A stretch of 59,464 nucleotides of DNA from Globomyces pollinis-pini (GCA_025399215.1 MU621118.1:47933-107396); one strand, 5' to 3'; shown: positions 37,401 through 50,700, counted from the stretch's first letter. Notes: generated by a model from the letters alone, not told the origin. Translations and numbers: made by a program.

Positions 37401-40037
37401 ACATATATTTGAAATATGATCAATTGGAAAATATGGACATTCTTCAAGATATTACAATCAAACTTTTTTCTCGCCTAACGGATGAAGAAACTTCAGTGTC
37501 GGTATGATGAAATTGTTGGTTATACTAGGATTTGGCGAAAAAGGTCATTGGTGACTATTTCTTTTCCAATGCCACTGATAGTGTTGGCTGGGAGCAATTA
37601 AATGAACAGTCCAAGTCATTGATGATCCAAAAAATGACAATATTGTCCAATGTGTTCAGTTCTTACTCACAATCAGTTCCTTTATTTACTATCTTTATGA
37701 ATAGTATAACTACTCTTGGTTTAGAGCAATACCACCAACAAGTAGAGTTGATGATTAATGCATTGATGCAGATGATACTTACTGCAAACGAGAATGATGA
37801 ACTTGTAACAGGGTTTTTTTAATTATAGGACCAAATGACTCGATATTCAACTACAATGAACCAATTAAGTATCTACTTTCCAAAAGAATGTTCAATTCAT
37901 ATATCAAGTTTGTATCCATTTTCTAAGCCATCGGTAAGTACCTACATTACTTATGAATTTATGACTTAGAAAAAAACCACTGACAAGGACTCTCGAATAA
38001 TTCAAAATGTTCTGAATATTATTACAAAATCTATTGTCACAGTTGAATACCCTGATCAGCAATTAATTCAATTAATCGAAACTGATCTCATTTCAATGTT
38101 GAGTGTGCAAAACCAAGCAGTGTTAAAGGTGGCTATTCCTTGCTTATGTGCAATTATACAACATCACAGTCGCAATTTTGGCAAAATAGTTAATGTTATC
38201 AAACTATGTGTTGGTAAGTGTTTAGTATACTAAGTTTAGCGAAATTAACCCAATTTAAAATTCATATAAAGGAATTGAACAAGATTCCCTCCAAGACTAT
38301 AAGTACTATTTATAGGTGTTTTCTCTTACTATCATACATAATGGCATCATTAAATGTTGAAATAGTTGACTCTCAAGGTAAGCTATTATTCTTTTAACAC
38401 AGTAGATACCCCATTTCAAGATCTAGCAGCATTATTTCCAAAGGTTTTTTCTATAGTATATCTTATATTTAGCGCAATATCCATGATGGAGCATTTGACC
38501 TAATATCCTTTTACATCAATGAATTGATTCATCATTCTTCTGGTCCTGTTGCTTTAGAAGCATATGGGAAATATTTATTGTCATTTCCACCATGTTTTGT
38601 CAAGGAGTCGTCTATGAATGTTATTAAAAAATCATTATCATCTTCAAACCTTAACTTACAGTTGGAAATGCTTTCAATAATTATTGAATTCCTACAAGCT
38701 GCAAATAGCGAAATAATGAATGGTATCGTATTATTTTAAATTGAATATTTCTGATAGATGAAAGAGATGCCGATGGAGCGCTAAAGTTAAGTATTTTAGT
38801 GGGAAATGCGACTGAATTTTCGGAAGATGGAATTCCAAGTGCATTAATACAAAACTATTTGGATGATATTCTTAAAATGATGCTTGGAAAAGACGATAAA
38901 TTATCCAGACAATCCTTTCAAGTGATTAGATTAGCATTAGAGTTGGGAATTGTGCATCCACTCTTGGTATACATTCGAATAATACTTATAGTTAGTGTAT
39001 ACCTGGTATATGTGCAATGGAATCGTGCTCAAATGTGGCTATCTCTCAACAAGCTATATCTGTACACCAAAAATTGTTTGCAAAGCATTCTAGTTTTATA
39101 CATACCAGACCCATCGAATCTATTCAATGTATTTATCAATATCAAATGGGATTAGTTGAGAAATCGATATCAACAGGTAAAATGTCTCAGTATTGAACTG
39201 TTAGATGTATTTAAGTGTTCTTTCCCTCACAAATCGATGATCCAAAACACATATACTTTACTGCGTTCCAAGAAATCGAAAAGAAATGAATACATCAAGA
39301 TGATCATTAATTTGTTTCAATTCCCCAAAGAAAAATCTTTCGGATATGATAAAACGTTTTATCAATTTTTAGCGATTAATCTAGCGTACTTGGACATGAA
39401 AACACATGATGAAGTGCTTCATGTTATTTATCATATCAATTTGATATTATCTGTCTCTGGAGAAATAGTAAAATCCAATTTAGAGAAACTTGAAGAGAAT
39501 GCTAAACCAGAATTCCGTAAATATCTTATTAACTAAAAGTAGATTTGGTGATTCGATCCATTGCACTTGGACTGCTTATTACTTTAAGGTCCTTTTATCA
39601 AACGCGATATGGTTTATCTGATATTGTCTGTTTAGAAGCGAAAGCTGCCTCAACATTAGTGTCCCATGCGGAAAAATCAATTGAACCTATTTCAGAACAG
39701 CAAATTTCATTGGACCTATATACGGATGATAAACAGATATGCAACTGGGTAAATTTTTTATTGACATAATATCTAGTATAAGAGACTGTCCAATCAATTG
39801 ATTGACCTTGATGATGAGGCTCATGACAGCAAGCGATCACCATCAAAAAGAAAGAGCAAATCACATCGTAAAGATGTTAAAGAGTATCTGGAGGATACAG
39901 ATAGCGAGGAAGACGTAGCATCCGATAACTTCTCAAATTCATCACCAATGAAACCCAAAAGTTCACCACTATTTAAGTCCAAGAAACGACGAACAAGTAG
40001 CAAATTAACATCCAATGATAAGCGCCGAAAGGGCTGA
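34411..40037 (+). CDS. SCC2: cohesin loader Scc2/Nipbl/Mis4-like HEAT-repeat protein
   Basis: Scc2 loads cohesin onto DNA and stimulates its ATPase. The gene starts at MKDNQRSLLDSLPFASASP and spans more than 20 introns, mostly 24-36 nt; the inferred product is about 1,600 residues. I followed the frame through nearly all exon joins. Diagnostic parts: HHRIFIIEEVILTIP (Nipbl 'HR.FI.EEI'); IHGDNIPARTKSLRSM and VRDASMEVVCRYLLSQ; then VNVRKRAIKLFRDIYLKY, equivalent to the Nipbl VRKRVIKILRDI core; and near the C-terminus FLAINLAYLDMKTHDEV and INLILSVSGE, equivalent to Nipbl NLA...T..E and I..TLSVSG. The N-terminus is disordered; the C-terminus is a Lys/Ser-rich basic tail (SKKRRTSSK) that may act in nuclear import or DNA contact. 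One join near 38210-38270 is uncertain. Confidence 0.9.
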
Positions 40038-40212
40038 TATTGAATGATGATATCTTTACAATATATGTATATCTTGCAACTAAGTCGTTAAAAGTTTAAA
40101 CAAGTAATATGATTAAAACAACGGCAATTTTGTAAGCAAAGAATTGAAGATTATATTAAATCATAAATAATCAGCATTTAAATTGGAGTATGGAATGAGT
40201 CCATATTGACTG

Positions 40213-40749
40213 TCACACTGCATTCGATTTTCCATCCAATTCCTCAGTCAAAGGGATGGTAACCAATAAAACCTTAAGATAAATAATGATATGAATAAAC
40301 CTTTTCCATTCCTCTAATCCATTTCCAGATTGATTTGTAATGTTCATTTGGATATAGTATCAATTCACATATTCTTTGAATGGTAAATGGAATTCTGTAA
40401 AGGATCAAATAATTGATTAACAATACTCTGTCTTTTCATCGATTGATTCTAGTAAATGATCTTTTTGAACCTCCAAATCTGGTAATTCATTCGATGTAAT
40501 ACTCTGTCTAACATAAGATTAGGGAAGTATTTACTGATGACTGTCTAGTATATGAACAATATGAAGTTTTAATAAGTTTTTTAGAGTATTCCAATCAACG
40601 CTAAAGGTAAATCGATGTATGATAAAATACAATTGTTGGTTGGTGATGATATTGACCAAAGGGACAGTATCTAATGTAGTAGAAGCATTTAGATCTGATT
40701 CACCTGCAGATTAATTACAGTTTTTACTACCTAGCATTCCACGGTTCAT
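40213..40749 (-). CDS. protein phosphatase 4 regulatory subunit 2-like (PPP4R2), minimal form
   Basis: This gene becomes visible only after splicing: five short exons with introns of 27, 27, 32 and 28 nt sum to exactly 140 codons plus stop. It starts MNRGMLGESDLNASTTLDTV and then has WNTLKNLLKLHIVHILDS. The decisive block is IPFTIQRICELILYP, with RGMEKVLLVT shortly after, the same as the conserved core of PPP4R2 (IPFTIQRLCELL, then R..EKN..VVS). Animal PPP4R2 continues for hundreds of acidic residues; here the protein ends soon after the core. PPP4R2 targets the PP4 catalytic subunit in DNA-damage and centrosome functions. Each exon is too short to stand out, but the exact frame and motif order make the call good. 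Confidence 0.75.
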
Positions 40750-40921
40750 CCAAATCAATTATAAGAATAGGATTTTAATCAGGAAAGAATAAATACGACA
40801 TTTTTTATTATATCTAGCACTATATGATCAAGGAATAGTATCGATATATCAAGGTATTCAATTCATTCATTTTCGATCCCATCGTTCATTTGAATTCCCA
40901 TTGGTCCGTCTTTTCTTTTCC

Positions 40922-41758
40922 ATGTTTTCAAGAATCATTGCTTCAAATTCTCTATCAAAAACCAACTTGTTTTCTAAATTCAAATTACCATTCGCTTCCA
41001 TTCGATCGTTGTTTATCCAAACTGAATTGACTCCAAACTTGGATTCAATTAAATTCAAACCGGGCCAAAATATTCTTGATAATCCGAATAAAACATTCGA
41101 ATTCTTGAATGCTAGAGATGCTATGAAATCCCCATTGGCTTCCAGTTTATTCCGTATCGATGGTGTCACTTCAGTTTTCTTCGGTCAAGATTTCATTGTA
41201 TGTTTAATTGAGTTTTTAATCGTAGACGGTGGTAAATAGTATAGAGTTATTAATGATATCAAAATAGACTAAAGAAACCGAAACTTCATGGCAATTATTA
41301 AAACCTGGTAAATCATTTTGCTTGACCTGATTCATTATAGGTATTGGATCACTTTATTAATGTTAGATATTTATGGTGCTATTATGGATTTCGTATCGAC
41401 TGGAAAGCCAATTATATCTGATCAAGTCACTGATACTACTATCACAGAAGATGATTCAGAAGTGGTCCAGATGATTAAAGAATTATTAGACACTCGAATT
41501 AGGCCTACGATCCAAGAAGATGGAGGTGATATTGAATATGTTGGATTCGAAGATGGTATTGTCAAAGTAAAGTTACGAGGTGCATGTCGTACATGCGACT
41601 CTTCAACAATGACTTTAAAGAATGGTATTGAAAATATGTTGATGCATTACATTTCTGAAGTTAAAGAAGTACAACAAGTTTTGGAAGAAGGTGAAGCGGA
41701 ATCGTTAAAGGAATTTGAAAAATTGGAACAAATATTGACAAAGAGACGAGATAAATAG
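40922..41758 (+). CDS. NFU1: NFU1-like mitochondrial iron-sulfur scaffold
   Basis: Delivers 4Fe-4S clusters to mitochondrial enzymes such as lipoyl synthase and SDH. The exons total 237 codons plus stop after removal of introns of 28, 36 and 59 nt. The N-terminus ([20 protein letters not shown]) is a typical mitochondrial presequence. Next is the Nfu N-terminal domain ([19 protein letters not shown]) and the C-terminal NifU domain with [19 protein letters not shown] and the cluster-binding CxxC in [21 protein letters not shown] Glu/Lys-rich tail follows. I chose the ATG at 40922 because it begins the presequence; frame upstream is open but lacks an ATG. The 59-nt intron (41308-41366) consists of two abutting intron-like units (see findings). 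Confidence 0.94.
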
Positions 41759-41976
41759 TTGGAATTGATTTCACGAATATAACTTGATATAACTTTAACA
41801 ATTATACTCGATTTAACTGTTTACAGTATTTTGAACAAAGCATTCCTCAACGAGTTGATTTGTATTAGGAATCTGTAAGAAAATAGTTTTAATACAAATG
41901 TATTTGATAATTTTTAAACGAGAGTATGCAGCGTTTTAAATAAAAACAATTCACAATATCCAGAATGCGAATTACT

Positions 41977-43242
41977 CTAACTATTTAATTGCTTTTGTTT
42001 CATTCGAGCCTCCAATGCTTGTAAGGCCAAAGCTCTAGATGGTGTTAATTAGAGCACGTTACTTTCTCCTTTCAGCATCAGATGTAGTACTTTCAAATGG
42101 CTCTTTTGTTACTTGTGGAGCAGCTGGTTCATTAACGGTTGTCTAAATGTTAGTATACCATAAACTAAAGTAAAGAATTAGACGACATGTGTGATATCAA
42201 AATCAAATCAAAGATATGTAAAAAGGTACTGTTTAAACTTACAATAGGTTCCATATCTATTTGTGATTCCAAATCCACACTAGCCAACGGAACTCTAGGT
42301 GGTAAAGGTGGTAGCAACTTCAACTTGACGAGAAAAGTGTAAACTATAGTAGATAATGGCTTGATATAATGACTTATTTTTAGAGTTCAAATGATAATAC
42401 TATGCAGAGTCAGGAAAGAAGCTCGCAAAACTAAAGGTTTCAGACCTGTCTAATGAAAGTTAAATATCAGACACTAACCTCCTCTAATTCCATCTTGAAC
42501 TTTGTAGTACCGAATATAAACCCAAGAAACAATAGAAGCTACCATTTAATAAAGTTTCTCGAATAAATACCAATTGTATGCGTGTAGAATATTGTAGAGA
42601 TAAATCCAAGCAAATACAAGATCAGATGTAGTAACAAATTGAGTGAAGGTATATACTATGGTCAGGTTAAATTGTCTTGATACCTTTACTCTAATGGAAT
42701 AGAATGAACCGATAGAAATAGAATGCTCAGGAACAGCCTAAAGGATCAAATGAGAATACTTATACCCTTTTGAAAGCAACAATTAATGCACACAAACAAG
42801 TACCCAGACCTTGAATGGGAAGGAAATAATAATCAGCAGAACCGAGAACAGCATAAAAGAAGATACATAAGATGAGAGAAAAGCAATTAGTGATTAAAGC
42901 GACGATTCCCAAGAACCACGCGAATTGATTGGCACCCCAATTCAATTCAAAGTAATTACCCATGTAAAAGAAAGCGACATTATTGATGATCAACTAAGAT
43001 TAAATATGAAGGCTATGTGATACCCAAAGAGGAGAAGAATGAACTAAGGTAGTAGTAATAATAGCCCAAGGAGTAAAAAGGAAAGAGGAAGGAATGAGAG
43101 AGAAAGAAGCGATCGCATATTCCAAAATCGACAGTAAAAGGGACAGTGTAACGATGATGGGAGTGACTGAAGTGTCGATACGATGGAGCCAAAGTACTTT
43201 CATAAAAAGAAAGAAAGTATTGAATTGGATACTACGAACCAT
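41977..43242 (-). CDS. TMEM115-like Golgi rhomboid-fold membrane protein (DUF1751)
   Basis: Nine exons with introns of 28-32 nt and one of 100 nt sum to exactly 320 codons plus stop. Several hydrophobic segments begin after the start (MVRSIQFNTFFLFMKVLWLH). Motifs match the TMEM115/DUF1751 family: FTPWAIITTTLVHSSPL, NYFELNWGANQF, a membrane helix, FKRAVPEHSI, SIVSWVYIRYY, then DRSETFSFASFFPDSA, equal to the animal 'GDRSDTFAFATFFPE' signature, and a C-terminal ERRKALALQALEARMKQ, again like TMEM115. Animal TMEM115 resides in the Golgi and influences retrograde transport; it is a rhomboid pseudoprotease lacking the catalytic Ser-His pair. Its start lies 55 bp from the TSC2 start on the opposite strand. 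Confidence 0.88.
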
Positions 43243-43297
43243 TCCTGATACCGATACAAATTACTTGATACTTACTAATTCTTACCTATAGTACCAG

Positions 43298-46200
43298 ATG
43301 TCTAATATTAAAGAATTACTCAAACTATTGGATCTACCAAATACTACTATCGCAAATCAATCTTCTCTTCTACTACAAATAAACTCTCACTGCAAATCTA
43401 TTTCTGTCCCTTCCCAACAATTAGTTGCTATTTGGGCAAAAGTTAAACCGTTCACTACTGGCCAACTTAGACCTGAAGCTTATGACTTTATACATTGTTG
43501 TCTATCTCATCATTTCAATGAATGTGACTTACTTAGACTGGATTTTTTTAATGTTATTTCCGTTGGAACTGATGCCATTCCTTCCAAATTATCAATCTTG
43601 AAATTATTGACAAAGGAAGCTCGTGACATCAGACATTTGGAACATACTTTAGCTGCGTTACTGGCTACTTGGCTCTCCATTAAAAAATCAATTGAATGTC
43701 AATCTGATTTGTTATCTTTCATTACAAATTTTGTCAAATTCTCGTTTGTGTACTTGGATCAATCATCCATTGCTGATTTGATGAATGGTATATTGTTTGT
43801 ATCTTTACATTTTATTAGGTGCTTATACTTGCTTTTTAGTACCTGAGCTGCGTTACTCGGCCTTAAACTTTTTGGATGGTTTACTACGTTTTGGTGTTAT
43901 TCCTAAGGATTTGATCCCTTTATTCACCAAACAGCTTTGTATTGCTATCACAGAACCATCAGTAGAATCGTTTGCATGGAATACTGTTAATAATACACTC
44001 CATTCTCATATATCTCATCATGTGGTAAATGCCGCAATCAACCTTATATATCAATCAAATGATGAAAACAGTCATAGGGCTATTGTTGGAGCGATTCACT
44101 TATTTTCGAGTATATACACTAAGCAATCGTATGAACTTTACGGTTCATTGTTGGTTTTAAAGGTACGTTTCTTTTCGAACTGATGTTCTTTTCTTTACTA
44201 TGTCTATACTTTTGTCTCTTTACTTGTTATTTTAACTATTATTTCGATTCGTTTTAGCAATTTATTTAACAACTTCAGGCTTTTGTTCATGCGTCAAAAA
44301 CAAAAGATTTCAACATTGCATTATCAACATTATCAGCATCTCTAAAGATTGCCTCCAATCAAAAGGAATGGATCGAATATGATTTATTGGTTGATGTATT
44401 TGATAATTGTAGTTGGATTTGGAATCAGAGTCTTATACAATTCAATGTGTATGTTTTACTTATTTCCTAATCGTTAGAACAATTGAAAACTCAGTTATGA
44501 CACCTTTAACCGAAGAAGAAGATAAAAAGATTAATCTTTTGTATAAAATTCTTTTTTAATTCTAGGCAAATTGAGGAAAAATCACAAATACATCATAAAC
44601 TACACAAAAATCTGTCCGTCGTGATTATGAATAATTTTTTAAAGCTTCTATCGACATATTCAAGGACCAAATACTTGACAAGTTTGGTCCGCTTGGCGAA
44701 TCATCTCTCAGCTGAAATGATTGAATTTATCCTCAAAGAATCTGGTACTATCATTTGGGCAGATAAAGTTTTATATTTACTATTTTTTGAAGAATTGATT
44801 TCTAATACTTTTTACAATGCAAGGTTTTCCACTGAAATTAGAATCAAAGTTCTTGAATCTTTCATTCAACTCAAGTCTATGGAGCTCATCCGATCTGATT
44901 TGGATACCACCATGGACAGAATCGAAAGGCACATTCTTGGTTGTATATATGTCCAATTGCCTACTCCTTTTGCAACGAGATTTTTGAACTGGTTGATTGA
45001 TTCGATAGCAGATTTTCAATTATCCGACATTGAATTTATCATAGACAGCCTCGTATGTAGTTGCTTGAACATCAAGCCGACTCAAAATTTCGATATGAAG
45101 TTTTTTGATGATCCTGTGAAAAACAACAAGGTTGTGAAGAATTTAGAAAATCCATATCTATCTCACCCTGAATCGTTTTCTAAAGGAGAGTTAAATATTG
45201 AACAGTGTCTCTTAAATTTGATGGTTCTGCTGAAACTTTCTGATAAGTTTCTACACCAAGACGACTTGTTCCACCTAGGTTTGCAAATAATTCAACTGAA
45301 CAGTATAGGCGTTAGAATATATCAATGGGTTGGTAGAATATTCAGCTGGAATACCGTTGGAGATATAGCAATACGCAGTTTAGCACTTTCCTTCCTCTCT
45401 AAATTTTCATGTAACTGCAATGGACAAATTACGTACTCTAGAATATCCAGTAGGTTAGAAGACTCGACTATTGAATGGGAAACTGTCACATTAAGTAGTC
45501 GTGTTACCTTTGGTTCAGTCTCCCCACAAACGGAAGAATATCATTTCCCCATTCATAATTCCATTTATTCTTACATTGCAACTATAAAATTCGAATCGAA
45601 TCATATACTGCTGATGGACACTCTTAAGGCTTTACCAGAATTTCTACAAAACAAACTTGTTTGGATTCATTCACCTACGCACTTGAAGATATTTTGCGAG
45701 GCTATTAATGATTTAATTTTAACAGAATCGGCCGGAAAGCTTTTGGTGGACGTTCCTCTCACATTACGAAAGTACGATATATACCTGTTATTATACAAAA
45801 GTTTAGTAACATTGTTTTTATACAAGTCATTACTTCCAAAATCATTACAGGACACCCTTCCAAAAACTCTTGTTTTTGGAGTTGGCAAATGGCCACCAAT
45901 TGCAAAGTATTGTATTCAGGGATTAGTTGTGGCATTGTATGAAATGCCACAAAGTATTACTCGACATTTGTCCGCGATTGTGATGAAAATTTCACAAGTG
46001 ACATCTTCAAATTTGGCATTATCGAATTTAGAGTTTCTTGCATCATTGGCTTACGTTCCTGAACTATGTGTTAACTTCACAATCGATGACTATAAAACCA
46101 TCTTTGGAATTGCATTTACATATTTGCGGCAAAGTGGTCCTCAAAGTGCACAAGTGACTACCTTAGCATTTTATGTGACTCAAATATGGTTTCTGTCATT

Positions 46201-47650
46201 AAAAATACAAGAAAGAAAGAAGTATGTTCCAATGATTATATCAACCTTGTTATCTGCAAATAGTGATCAAAAGCAAGACACTTTAGACGAGTCGACTGAG
46301 TTAGTAATCATATTCTTGCTAACTGTTTAGGTTCTTGACTTACTAGTTCAACATACGTTTATAGACAGTGCACCAAAGCCATCGTTTCAGCAATGGACTC
46401 CAAATTTGAAAAAGAAGGGTGTAAAGACGTGGTGCTATGGAAATACTTTAATATCAATCGATGCAACCGATTTTGGAAATGAGATTGTATTTAGGAGACC
46501 TACAGGAATCACTGTCTGGAGAGGAAATATTATGAATGATATTGGAAAAATGGATCATACTAGTCAACAGCAAATATTTGGAAATAATCCAAAGAGTAAG
46601 CATTTGTTCCTCCTAACATCAGAAGACAAATCCGCTCGTTCTCGATCAGTTTCGACTGATTCAATGATGGTAACCGATTTATCACCAGCTATCGACCAAC
46701 CTCTTAACCAGAATATTACCCCTCATAATCTGTCTCGAGCAAAATCAATATCTCTTGAATCGAAGGTTTCTAACATCGGTGTGGGAAATCCAGCTACATC
46801 TGATACTGTCAAATCAGAATTACCCAATCATATTGACCCCACGTTTTTGCTTCTTCTATTTCAACCATTTCCACTGTACGGGCAATTAGAGAGCAGTCCC
46901 AGGATTTTGCCAGATGATGATGCGACAATTCGTGCTTTATCTGTACTGGATAGAACCCCTTCAATAGATTTACATAAAATTGGAGTTGTTTTTGTAGATT
47001 TGAACCAGAAAACTGAAAGTGAAATATTGGGGAATCTATCGGGATCTATTAGCTATTCTTTGTTTTTGTCCAGCTTAGGTAATTTTATACCATTATGCAA
47101 CAATCGGGATATTTATACTGGTGGATTGGACACATCTCCAGACACCATTGATGGACCGAATGCTTTATGCTATATACCGGATGAACGAATGTCTCAAGTC
47201 ATATTTCACGTTACCACAATCATGCCGAACAATCCAAATGATCTTTTGCGTACTGCCAAGAAAAGACATATCGGGAATGACTTTGTCACAATAGTATGGA
47301 ATGAGAGTGGTGAAACTTACAATCCGGAAACTATCCCTGGGCAGTTTAATTTAATTCAAATAGTTATTGAACCTGTATCTGGTAATGATTACAATGATTG
47401 TGGATTTTTGGTCACTATGTGCTTCCGGCCAGATATACCAATTGTTGCGCCAAGTCCCATTGTTATTAACGGATCCATACTAGCGCCGTTTGTTCGGCAC
47501 ATCTCTATCTTTTGTAACCTATTAGCTCAAGTGTTTACCAGTGGTGAAGCAAGCTCAAATGCAAAAGAGAGATTAAGGCAAATCAAACGTGTGAGAAAAC
47601 GAATAGATACATCTGTAGCAGGAGGGTTGGATTTTACTTTTTTGGGTTAA
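43298..47650 (+). CDS. TSC2: tuberin/TSC2-like Rap-GAP domain protein
   Basis: Tuberin is the GTPase-activating subunit of the TSC complex that switches off Rheb and thereby TORC1. Starts MSNIKELLKLLDLPNTTIAN and runs through several short introns plus one of around 115 nt; product about 1,380-1,400 residues, shorter than the 1,800 residues of animal TSC2. Most of the length is alpha-helical repeat (tuberin N-terminal domain). Near residues 1100-1380 is the Rap-GAP domain: DLHKIGVVFVDLNQKTE, then DALCYIPDER-like NALCYIPDERMSQVIFHVTT, and KKRHIGNDFVTIVWNESG, which contains the catalytic asparagine-thumb region exactly as in tuberin. A Ser/Thr-rich linker (SARSRSVSTDS) before it is a possible AKT/PKA-type phosphorylation region. 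An R/K-rich tail (RLRQIKRVRKRID) ends the protein. Confidence 0.92.
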
Positions 47651-47722
47651 TGATAAATCATAAATACTAATATACGTTACTAAACACTGACAAAAAACTG
47701 GACATTTTAAGTTTGAAAGTTT

Positions 47723-50700
47723 TTAATGTTTAACTAACATGTAGATCTTGGCCTTTTTAAGACAATTGCCGCTGAGAAACAGCCCAACAATTGAGTAAGC
47801 AACTTCCATTCGGGGGATGGACTGATACCCGTAATATTGTACAAACTCACCGGAAGTGATCTATAGTTAATATGCGACTTTGTTATTACATTAGCATTAG
47901 AGATCCAAGGGTAAATAAATAACAAAGATGAAAATAATGATATTCTCCTAATGAATTGGGTAAAATACATACAACGTGATACCTTTTTTAACCATTATAC
48001 TGCCACCATTCTGATGTTGATTAACAACACCTTCCCAAATATCTCTGAAAACACCAGCAGATTGATAACATTCATCCGAATTCACTTCGTTAGCATTTGA
48101 ATCACCACCCTTCGAGTAAATTTGAACTGATAATTGACTGCAATATTGAATAAACTGAAGTATTCCTGATTCAATGTTCCGTTTCTCAATTTGAAGCTCC
48201 AGGGAAAGTAACTCTTCGGATCCTATTCCCTTTTGCTTTAGACCAGAAATAACGGCGGTGCACTGTTTAAATATACTATCTAAAGCTAATGCCGACTTTT
48301 GATGTGCTAGATCATGTTCTCTAACTAGATTGCCCAAATCAGCGCGTTGTTTTTCAAACATGTGGTATTTCTCTGTGTAGAAGCTTTCGTTGTTTTTTCT
48401 TTCAATGTCAAAATCGTTTTGCATTTGACGAATTAAAGTGGCCATGGATTCTCGATGCTTAACATGCTCCGATATACGCTTTTGCAGCTCCGCAATCTGA
48501 TTTTGCAATACCTGATTTTCGGAACTTGCGCTTGTATTGTGATTGTTTGATTGTTTCTCATGGGTAAGCTGTTCTATTTGTAATTTTTGCTTTTCTAACA
48601 ATTGGCATTTCTCTAGATACATACTATCATTGTTTTTCCTTTCAATGTCAAAATCGTTTTGCATTTGACGAATTAATGTAGCCATGGATTCCCGATGCTT
48701 AACGTGCTCTGATATGCGCTTTTGTAATTCTGTAATTTGATTTTGCAATTCTTGATTGTCGATATTTGAACTTGTTATATGGTTGGTTGGCTGTTTCTCT
48801 TGAGTTAGTTGTTCTATTTGTATATTCTGCTTTTCTACTAATTGGCATTGCTCTAGATACATACTTTCATTGTTTTTTCTTTCAATATCAAAACCACTTT
48901 GCATTTGACGAATTAATCCTGCCATTGACTCGCGATGTCTCATATGCTCCGTTATATCTTTTTGCAGATCAGCAATCTGATTTTGCAACAATTGAGTCTC
49001 GGTATTAGCATTTTGATTATGTGCCTCTGATATCTTTTCATTTTGAGACATCTGCTCTATTTTTAATTGTTGCTTTTCTACTAATGCACATTTCTCTAGG
49101 TACATGCTTTCATTATTTTTTCGTTCATAATCAAAGTCGCTTTGCATTTGACGAATTAATCCAGCCATTGACTCACGATGTTTAACGTGCTCAATAATAC
49201 TGGCCTCTAGTGTTTGAATTCGCTCTTCAAGTTTTTTAGTGTCCTGATTAAGAGATCCGGAACGTCCTTGAGTATTATTGCTAGACACTAGTTTAAATTC
49301 ATCACTTGATACACCATTGTTGTTGAGAGTATCTGCTAAAAGTGGTTTGTTAGCCAATTGTTTTTCTATGGCTTTATTCCTAGCTTGACATATGCTAAGT
49401 TCTTCATGAAGGCTCGCCATTTTGTTATCCAAATCCACTAGCTGCTCTGCGTGTTCTCGCCTTATTGATTTTAGCTCATTATCTAATTGTTTTGATTTGT
49501 TTTTTGCCTGGCTCAACTCTTCGTTTAACTTGTTTGTGGTTCCAAGCATTTGCTTTGATTTTCGTTCCAGTTCTAAGAGTGTCTCTTTCAACTTGGACTC
49601 CAAATTTTGATTCAGCTGTTGCAGATTCACTAACTCAGTTTCTCGGGTTGCAGAATCAATTGAATTTCTTTTTAAATTGACCTCTGATTCATTCAATATA
49701 GCTTGCTTGGCTTGGGTCTCTTCTGAATTAGCGATATCAGTGGAAACTAGAGGACCGGATTGAATATCACCTTAAATTGTTAAAAATGAATATCATAAAT
49801 ACCTTTAACATTGTTTAATTTAGACTTACAAGTGGTACATAGATTGAACAAACCAACACCTTTATCATTTGAAGATAAAAGAGTATTATAATCGTTGGAT
49901 GTTTTCTCCAATTCGAACCTGACATTACTTAGAGTCTCTACCATCTGAGCGTTATCAAGCAAAGCTTTTTCTAGTGCTCTTGTAGTTTCGACTAAGTCAT
50001 GAGATAAATGAGCCGATGTGGACTGTGCAAAGCGAAGTGACTTTAACATTGCATCTAATTCTGCTTTTAATGACTCATCTTCTTTTGCAGAATCAATGTG
50101 CTCCTTATTTGTAACCATGTTAGGTTGGGAGTTCCCATTTCCTTTCAGCGACTTGATTTCTTCTGAATAATTCCTTTTACAGCAAAATAGCTCCTCTTCG
50201 AGCCCAGTAGAGCGTTTAGTTTCATTTTCTAAAGAATTTTCTAAATCTTTGTTTTTTATCTTCAGCATCGAAATTTCATATGCCTCTTTATCTCTATGTT
50301 TTTGATACTCCGCCAACTGTTGTTTTAAAACTAGGCGATCTATGACGGATTTTTGAAATTCAGACTCGACAGCGGACGTATGCTCAATCAAATCGTTGTA
50401 TTTTTGATCGAGGCATGGAAAATCATTCAAATTTTTGTTACGGGTCAACTTTTGATTACTTTCAATTAGCAACCTGTTTGATTCTTTAAAACTGTCCCTT
50501 TCAATAGTAATTTCCCCTAACAAATGCGATAATTCACTGAACGCCATATTGTAATCACGTTTTGCACTTGTGTATGACCTGTTCAATGAATCATACATAT
50601 ATTTTAGGTGCTGATAATCGTTAGTAGGAAACAATGAATTCGATTCAGCTGTTTCACTCTTGTGGTAGTTCTGTTTTGAATCATTTAGTCTTTCAGTTTC

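Noticed and set aside
38283..38315. Apparent 13-nt intron (GTACTATTTATAG) in SCC2
   Set aside because: The exon can be read without it in another frame (ELNKIPSKTISTIYRCF) if the preceding intron begins at GTTGGT; a 13-nt intron is not needed.
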